A DNA stretch of 43,657 nucleotides. Origin: CAZJLN01 sp964540765. GTDB lineage: Bacteria > Chloroflexota > Anaerolineae > Anaerolineales > Anaerolineaceae. Positions 39,615 to 43,657 of this stretch are shown piece after piece. The DNA is taken from assembly GCA_964540765.1 (NCBI GenBank), contig CAZINW010000018.1:1-43657 (forward strand), read 5' to 3'. The notes under the pieces were generated by a model. It made no database searches. It saw nothing but the letters and a program-made list of their open reading frames with translations, and was not told the DNA's origin. Each line of letters opens with the position of its first letter. The first letter of the stretch is position 1. Position numbers and translations under genes: made by a program.

Positions 39615-42071
39615 TCACACAACAATATTGACCAGTTTGCCGGGCACGATGATCACTTTGCGTACAGATTTTCCGTCGATGAATGGCTGCACACCCGGGC
39701 TGGCGAGGGCAAGCACTTTGGCGTCCTCATCAGCAATGGTGGGCGGCACGCTCAGACGGTCGCGCAGCTTGCCGTTGACCTGCACGATGAGTATGATCTC
39801 TTCCTCTTTTGCAGCTTCAGCATCCAGTTCAGGCCAGGGCTGCTGATGAATGGAGTAGGGCTTACCCAGGCGTTCCCACAGCTCCTCACTGATGTGCGGA
39901 CAGACCGGCGCCAGCATGCGCAGGTAGATATCAGCGCATTCCTGCCACTCAGCCGAGCCAAATGCACCGGCAGCCTTAGCTTTACCCATTTCGTTGAGCA
40001 ATTCCATCAGGCTGGAGATGATGGTGTTGAACTCAAAGTTCTCAAAGTCATAGGTGATGGTTTTGAGCGTCTGATGGGTCTTGCGACGCAGGTTGCGCAG
40101 TGTCTCCGCGTCGGCTTGACCAGGCTCCTCTTCCAGCAGCATGGACCAGACGCGCCGCAGCCAGCGGGCACTGCCTTCAATCCCGCTGGAATTCCAAGGG
40201 GCGCCGATCTCCCAGCGCGCGAAGAAGGTCAGGTAGGCACGCACGGTGTCAGCGCCGTATTTTTGAACGAAACTATCCGGAGCGATGACGTTCCCGCGGC
40301 TTTTGGACATCTTCTCACCGTCTTCACCCAGCACCATGCCCTGGTTGCGCAGTTGCAGCATGGGTTCATGCCCTTCAGTGATGTCGCAATCTCTCAGGGC
40401 TTTATGGAAGAAGCGCACATAGATCAAATGCATGGTGGCGTGTTCGCTTCCGCCGGTATAGGTATCCACCGGCATCCAGTAGTCGTACTGCTCTGGGTCA
40501 AAGGGATAGGTCTCGTAGTCCGGGCTGAGGTAACGCAGGAAGTACCAACTGGAGCACATGAAGGTGTCCATCGTGTCTGTCTCGCGCTTGGCAGATCCGC
40601 CGCAGATCGGGCAGGTGGTAAAGCGCCAAGTGGGATGCAGCTTGAGCGGGCTTTCCCCGGTTGGCAGCCATTCCACGTCATCCGGCAGGAGTACGGGCAG
40701 TTGGTCTTCAGGGACGGGCACTGTGCCGCAATGTGGGCAGTAGATGATCGGGATGGGGGCACCCCAATAGCGCTGACGCGAGATCAGCCAGTCATGCAGG
40801 CGGTGATTGATGGCACCCTTGCCCACGCCTTTCTCTTCAATAAAGGCAATGGCCTTCGCCATGGTCTCATCAGCCGGTGTGCCGGTCAGCGCGCCTGAAT
40901 TGACCATTTTGCCAGTGGCTTCCACTGCCGCGTCCATCGCGTCAGGATTGATGGGGTCGGTGCCGTCGGGCTGAATGACGACGCGGATGGGCAGGTTGTA
41001 CTGACGCGCAAATTCAAAATCGCGTTGGTCGTGGGCTGGCACTGCCATGATGGCGCCGGTGCCATAAGTCATCAGGACGTAATCCGCCGTCCAGATGGGG
41101 ATGTACTCCCCGTTGACCGGGTTGATGGCATAGGCGCCGGTGAACACACCCGACTTTTGGCGGTCGGTGGCTTCGCGCTGAATATCCGATTGACGTTTGG
41201 CCTGTTCCTGGTAGGCATGCACCGCTTCAGCCTGGGCAGGCGTGGTGAGCACCTCGATCAGCGGGTGTTCTGGTGCCAGCACCATGAAGGTCACCCCCCA
41301 GAGCGTGTCAGGCCGGGTGGTGAAGACTTCGATGGCTTCACCGCTTTCCGTCTGAAAGGTCACGGAGGCACCCTTGGAACGCCCAATCCAGTTGGTTTGC
41401 AGAGTTTTGATCGTTTCAGGCCAATCCATTTGAGAGAAATCAAGCAGTTCCTCAGCGTAATTGGTGATGCGGAAGAACCACTGCTTCAGGTTCTTCTTGA
41501 CGATGGGCGTGCCACAGCGCTCGCAATGGCGGTCCTCGCCCTGCACCTGTTCACGCGCCAGAGTAGTGTTGCAGTTTGGGCAGAAATCCACGGGGGCTTC
41601 TTTTTGGTAAGCCAGGTCGTGCTTGTAGAACTGCTCGAAGAACCACTGCGTCCAGCGGTAATACTTGGGGTCTGCGCTGATGATCTCACTGCGCCAGTCA
41701 AACATGGCTCCCATGGATTTAAGCTGTTTGCGCATGTTCTCGATATTGGCGTAGGTCCAGGTCTTGGGATGGATGCCGTGCTTGATGGCAGCGTTCTCTG
41801 CCGGCAGCCCAAAGGCATCAAAACCGATCGGGAAGAACACGTTGTACCCCTGCATGCGTTTGAAGCGGGCACGCACATCGGAGGGGGTCATGGCGTACCA
41901 GTGACCGATGTGAAGATCGCCTGAAGTGTAGGGCAGCATGGTGAGCGCATAGAATTTGGGCTTGTCCGGGTCTCTCTCGGCGTGATAGAGACCGTCGGCT
42001 TCCCAGCGAGCCTGCCACTTGGGCTCGATCTCAGCTGGCTTGTAATGTGGAATACTGGTCAGGTCGTTCAT
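39615..42071 (-). CDS. leuS: Leucine-tRNA ligase
   Basis: 818 residues from the ATG at 42071 (GGAG 8 bases upstream); the open frame extends to 42200 only because the T-box leader is open. Class I synthetase: the HIGH motif is in YTSGDLHIGHWYAMTPSD, the zinc-like insertions CPNC/CERC and CPHC/CPIC are present, the editing domain has the Thr-rich VFTTRPDTLWGVTFMV and the Asp-containing DQRDFEFA, and KMSKS is in EDGEKMSKSRGNV. It charges tRNA-Leu and edits mischarged products. The C-terminal domain ends VRKVIIVPGKLVNIVV. Regulation is by the T-box upstream. Confidence 0.97.
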   Translation of the reverse strand: MNDLTSIPHYKPAEIEPKWQARWEADGLYHAERDPDKPKFYALTMLPYTSGDLHIGHWYAMTPSDVRARFKRMQGYNVFFPIGFDAFGLPAENAAIKHGIHPKTWTYANIENMRKQLKSMGAMFDWRSEIISADPKYYRWTQWFFEQFYKHDLAYQKEAPVDFCPNCNTTLAREQVQGEDRHCERCGTPIVKKNLKQWFFRITNYAEELLDFSQMDWPETIKTLQTNWIGRSKGASVTFQTESGEAIEVFTTRPDTLWGVTFMVLAPEHPLIEVLTTPAQAEAVHAYQEQAKRQSDIQREATDRQKSGVFTGAYAINPVNGEYIPIWTADYVLMTYGTGAIMAVPAHDQRDFEFARQYNLPIRVVIQPDGTDPINPDAMDAAVEATGKMVNSGALTGTPADETMAKAIAFIEEKGVGKGAINHRLHDWLISRQRYWGAPIPIIYCPHCGTVPVPEDQLPVLLPDDVEWLPTGESPLKLHPTWRFTTCPICGGSAKRETDTMDTFMCSSWYFLRYLSPDYETYPFDPEQYDYWMPVDTYTGGSEHATMHLIYVRFFHKALRDCDITEGHEPMLQLRNQGMVLGEDGEKMSKSRGNVIAPDSFVQKYGADTVRAYLTFFARWEIGAPWNSSGIEGSARWLRRVWSMLLEEEPGQADAETLRNLRRKTHQTLKTITYDFENFEFNTIISSLMELLNEMGKAKAAGAFGSAEWQECADIYLRMLAPVCPHISEELWERLGKPYSIHQQPWPELDAEAAKEEEIILIVQVNGKLRDRLSVPPTIADEDAKVLALASPGVQPFIDGKSVRKVIIVPGKLVNIVV

Positions 42072-42084
42072 TTCATCATCTCCA

Positions 42085-42335
42085 TAACAGGCATTTAAAC
42101 AAAACATCCCTGGAAAACTCAGGGACGAAGGGGAACTCCGCGGTACCACCCTGCTTCCCGGGGCTCTGCCCGGGCTGCTTGGGACTGCTTTAACGGGCAT
42201 ATCCGTCAGCGCTTACTTTTGTTCACCGCTGCCACCTCTCCATCTGGAGAAAACAGGCGAGTTGGGTCTGATGCGCTCCGTTGCGCCTGCCGGGATCCCA
42301 CATCTTCTCCCGACTCTCTGGCGGATGGCTTAATA
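42085..42335 (-). promoter_or_regulatory. T-box riboswitch of leuS
   Basis: The minus-strand leader contains AGGGTGGTACCGCGG (42152-42138), the conserved T-box antiterminator sequence that pairs with the acceptor end of uncharged tRNA. It is followed by a terminator hairpin, TCCCTG-loop-CAGGGA and TGTTTTGTTT, before the leuS ATG. A candidate specifier codon CTC (Leu) is at 42261-42259 within ACCCAACTCGCC; its place in the stem is my reading and less certain. Uncharged tRNA-Leu would favour antitermination. Confidence 0.9.
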
Positions 42336-42396
42336 CTCCTGCCATGGTGTTTCGTATACTGATTCTAACATAAAAATTTAAAAAAACCTAAGGGCT

Positions 42397-42861
42397 TCAA
42401 TAATCATCAGGTTGATGCTGGCAGGTCTCGATCATGTTCAAATCACGAATATTCTTGTTGCGGTAGGTCAAATCAGGACGGGTGATGAAGCCAAGCTTCT
42501 CCCAGAAGGTATTGCCTGATTCATTGCCAGTGTATACCACAAGCGCGACTTTATGGATACCTTCAACTTCCAGAGCTTGCATAGCAGCATCCACCAGGGC
42601 TCTGCCAATACCCTGCCGTTGATGTGAGGGGTTGACTGCTAAATGATAGATGAATCCCCGCCGCCCGTCGTGCCCGCTCAGGATTACCCCTACAATCCTG
42701 CGGTCAATTTCTGCGACAAAGCAGGTGCGCGGATTGCGTTCCAGATATTTTGTAATACCCTGTTGGGAATCGTCTAGGTTGTTCAAGCCCATACCAGGTG
42801 TGTTGAGCCACAGTTGGTAGACAGCATCATAATCAGAGAGGGTCATCAGGCGAATGTTCAT
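42397..42861 (-). CDS. GNAT-family N-acetyltransferase
   Basis: About 154 residues from the ATG at 42861 (AAGGA 5 bases upstream; the GTG three bases earlier is too close). Acetyl-CoA binding is shown by the A motif HLAVNPSHQRQGIGRALVDAA (the R/Q-x-x-G-x-G/A pattern), and the C-terminal NTFWEKLGF is the usual GNAT motif B. YpeA/RimI-like members acetylate amino groups of proteins or small molecules; the substrate is unknown. It lies upstream of leuS on the same strand but is separated by the T-box. Confidence 0.92.
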   Translation of the reverse strand: MNIRLMTLSDYDAVYQLWLNTPGMGLNNLDDSQQGITKYLERNPRTCFVAEIDRRIVGVILSGHDGRRGFIYHLAVNPSHQRQGIGRALVDAAMQALEVEGIHKVALVVYTGNESGNTFWEKLGFITRPDLTYRNKNIRDLNMIETCQHQPDDY

Positions 42862-42885
42862 CACAGTCCTTATGGAGAATAAAAT

Positions 42886-43317
42886 CTAATTTACATGGAA
42901 AGCACTGGCAATATCAGTGGCGATCTTATCCAGAATTGCCCTATCGGGGAAGGTGCGGTTGTTTGGTCCAAATGTCAACCCAAAGCCGTCATCCTTAAAA
43001 CGCGGAATGATATGCAGGTGAAAATGAAATACAGATTGGAAGGCAGCCTTCCCATCACATACGAAAAAGTTCACACCTTCACACCTGACACCGGATTTTT
43101 TCACGGCAGTAGTGATCCGCATGGCAACCTTGAAGAGATAAGCACCGGTTTTCTCATCCAGATCAGCCAGACCAGTGGCATGCACTTTCGGGATCACCAG
43201 CACATGCCCCAGGTTGACCTGGCTGATATCCATAAAAGCCATTACCTTCTCATCAGAATATATAATGCTGGCGGGCTGTGTGCCTTTGACGATTTTGCAG
43301 AAAATGCAATCATCCAT
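42886..43317 (-). CDS. HIT-family (histidine triad) nucleotide hydrolase/transferase
   Basis: 143 residues from the ATG at 43317 (GGAGGAAGA upstream); an in-frame extension to 43428 has no SD. The family signature is HFHLHIIPR, with the catalytic triad of histidines, and the N-terminus has the Zn-type CIFCKIVKG. HINT proteins hydrolyse adenosine phosphoramidates. It is followed 25 bases later by the acetyltransferase gene and the two are probably cotranscribed. Confidence 0.94.
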   Translation of the reverse strand: MDDCIFCKIVKGTQPASIIYSDEKVMAFMDISQVNLGHVLVIPKVHATGLADLDEKTGAYLFKVAMRITTAVKKSGVRCEGVNFFVCDGKAAFQSVFHFHLHIIPRFKDDGFGLTFGPNNRTFPDRAILDKIATDIASAFHVN

Positions 43318-43495
43318 GAGTCTTCCTCCATAATACTGGCAATAGGCTAAGTATACCGTTATTATTAATGCAAAAGGCAGAATTTTTAGACCTAGCTGGT
43401 AGATGTGATTATCTACTCTTCCACGCATTTTTCGGACACATTAAATTTCGATCCAATTTTCCAAAGGGGACTGCGTGTGACTTGTGCTTATTAAG

Positions 43496-43539
43496 GCACA
43501 AACACCCTTGCGGGTGCTTGTTTTGTGGACCCAGGGGGA
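43496..43539. repeat. Duplicate of the tRNA 3' end and its terminator
   Basis: The 44 bases GCACAAACACCC to CCCAGGGGGA match 43576-43618 with two or three differences, with an 80-base period. This copy contains the acceptor-arm end TGGACCCA and the first T-stem strand, but the T-loop sequence is replaced (T-stem bases 43534-43538 and 43553-43557 enclose a 14-base loop), so it is a degenerate tRNA end. Confidence 0.8.
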
Positions 43540-43575
43540 CGCTGTGCGGTCACCCCCGTGGCGATGCGCTTTAAA

Positions 43576-43605
43576 GCACAAACACCCTCACGGGTGCTTG
43601 TTTGT
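43576..43605 (-). terminator. Hairpin downstream of tRNA-Ala
   Basis: On the minus strand AAGCACCC-GTGA-GGGTGTTT, with flanking ACAAAC and GTGCTTT, lies directly after the tRNA and can fold into a terminator-like stem. The same element is repeated 80 bases further on. Confidence 0.55.
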
Positions 43606-43657
43606 GGACCCAGGGGGATTCGAACCCCCGGCCTTCTCAATGCCATTGAGACGCGCT
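43605..43657 (-). tRNA. tRNA-Ala (GGC), 5' part outside the window
   Basis: On the minus strand the anticodon arm is TCTCA-ATGGCAT-TGAGA with anticodon GGC, followed by variable loop AGGCC, T-arm GGGGG-TTCGAAT-CCCCC, acceptor strand TGGGTCC and discriminator A. U at position 70 fits the G3-U70 pair that identifies tRNA-Ala. The 5' acceptor strand and most of the D-arm lie beyond the window; no encoded CCA follows. Confidence 0.85.

Noticed and set aside
39603..41924. Plus-strand frames of 431 and 299 codons across leuS
   Set aside because: Antisense to a clearly functional leuS, with no SD and no recognisable domain.

Overview
The window looks like a chromosomal segment of an anaerobic bacterium of the Chloroflexota, most likely an Anaerolineae-type lineage. 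This rests on the Pro/Thr-rich surface-protein linkers, the WD40 lipoprotein, the molybdenum/tungsten gene set, the WtpAB-type transporter and the dispersed small palindromic repeats; no marker gene settles the taxonomy. The region is accessory-rich, with many decayed genes: an ECF sigma/anti-sigma locus collapsed by deletion, two broken toxin-antitoxin loci, a transposase stump, a broken M55 peptidase and a 5'-truncated tungstate permease.

Layout. 1-3.7 kb: WD40 lipoprotein and the sigma/anti-sigma remnant. 4.5-6.8 kb: an AT-rich restriction-modification pair whose methyltransferase carries N-terminal HEAT repeats. 7.4-9.8 kb: a membrane-anchored helix-hairpin-helix protein, an IS1380-like transposase remnant and a Pro/Thr-linker membrane protein. 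10.1-12.9 kb: a two-gene operon of a cobalamin-binding protein and an opine-dehydrogenase-like oxidoreductase. 13.1-14.5 kb: AbrB-type antitoxin with frameshifted Doc toxin, then a creatininase-family amidohydrolase. 14.65-20.1 kb: molybdenum-cofactor operon moeA, moeA-PBP fusion, moaC, moaA, MOSC-mogA fusion. 20.3-23.6 kb: wtpB, wtpA and a lipoprotein with sulfite-oxidase-like repeats preceded by a Moco-type riboswitch. 23.8-25.3 kb: a CRISPR array of 13 identical repeats, its leader and a lone cas2. 25.6-26.8 kb: a second, truncated copy of the same riboswitch fused to a 5'-truncated tupB, then an intact tupC-like ATPase. 26.9-29.0 kb: chromate transporter and a membrane protein of unknown function. 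29.1-36.8 kb: a complete phosphotransferase system (EIIA, EIIB, EIIC, HPr, EI) interleaved with a transketolase and a tiny zinc-ribbon protein. 36.8-39.5 kb: broken YefM-YoeB locus, a HEXXH protein and a broken M55 peptidase. 39.6-43.7 kb: leuS under a T-box, a GNAT acetyltransferase, a HIT protein and the 3' part of a tRNA-Ala(GGC).

How the genes may work together. The 14.6-26.8 kb block is a molybdenum/tungsten island: oxyanion uptake (WtpAB, with an ATPase probably supplied by the tupC-like gene), cofactor synthesis and metal insertion (two MoeA types, MogA), and a cofactor-sensing RNA in front of a lipoprotein related to Mo-cofactor-binding domains. The CRISPR-cas2 block sits between two divergently oriented riboswitch promoters, one of which has lost half its aptamer, the binding-protein gene and the permease start. 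The PTS operon seems self-sufficient in phosphorylation and is coupled to pentose-phosphate metabolism through transketolase.
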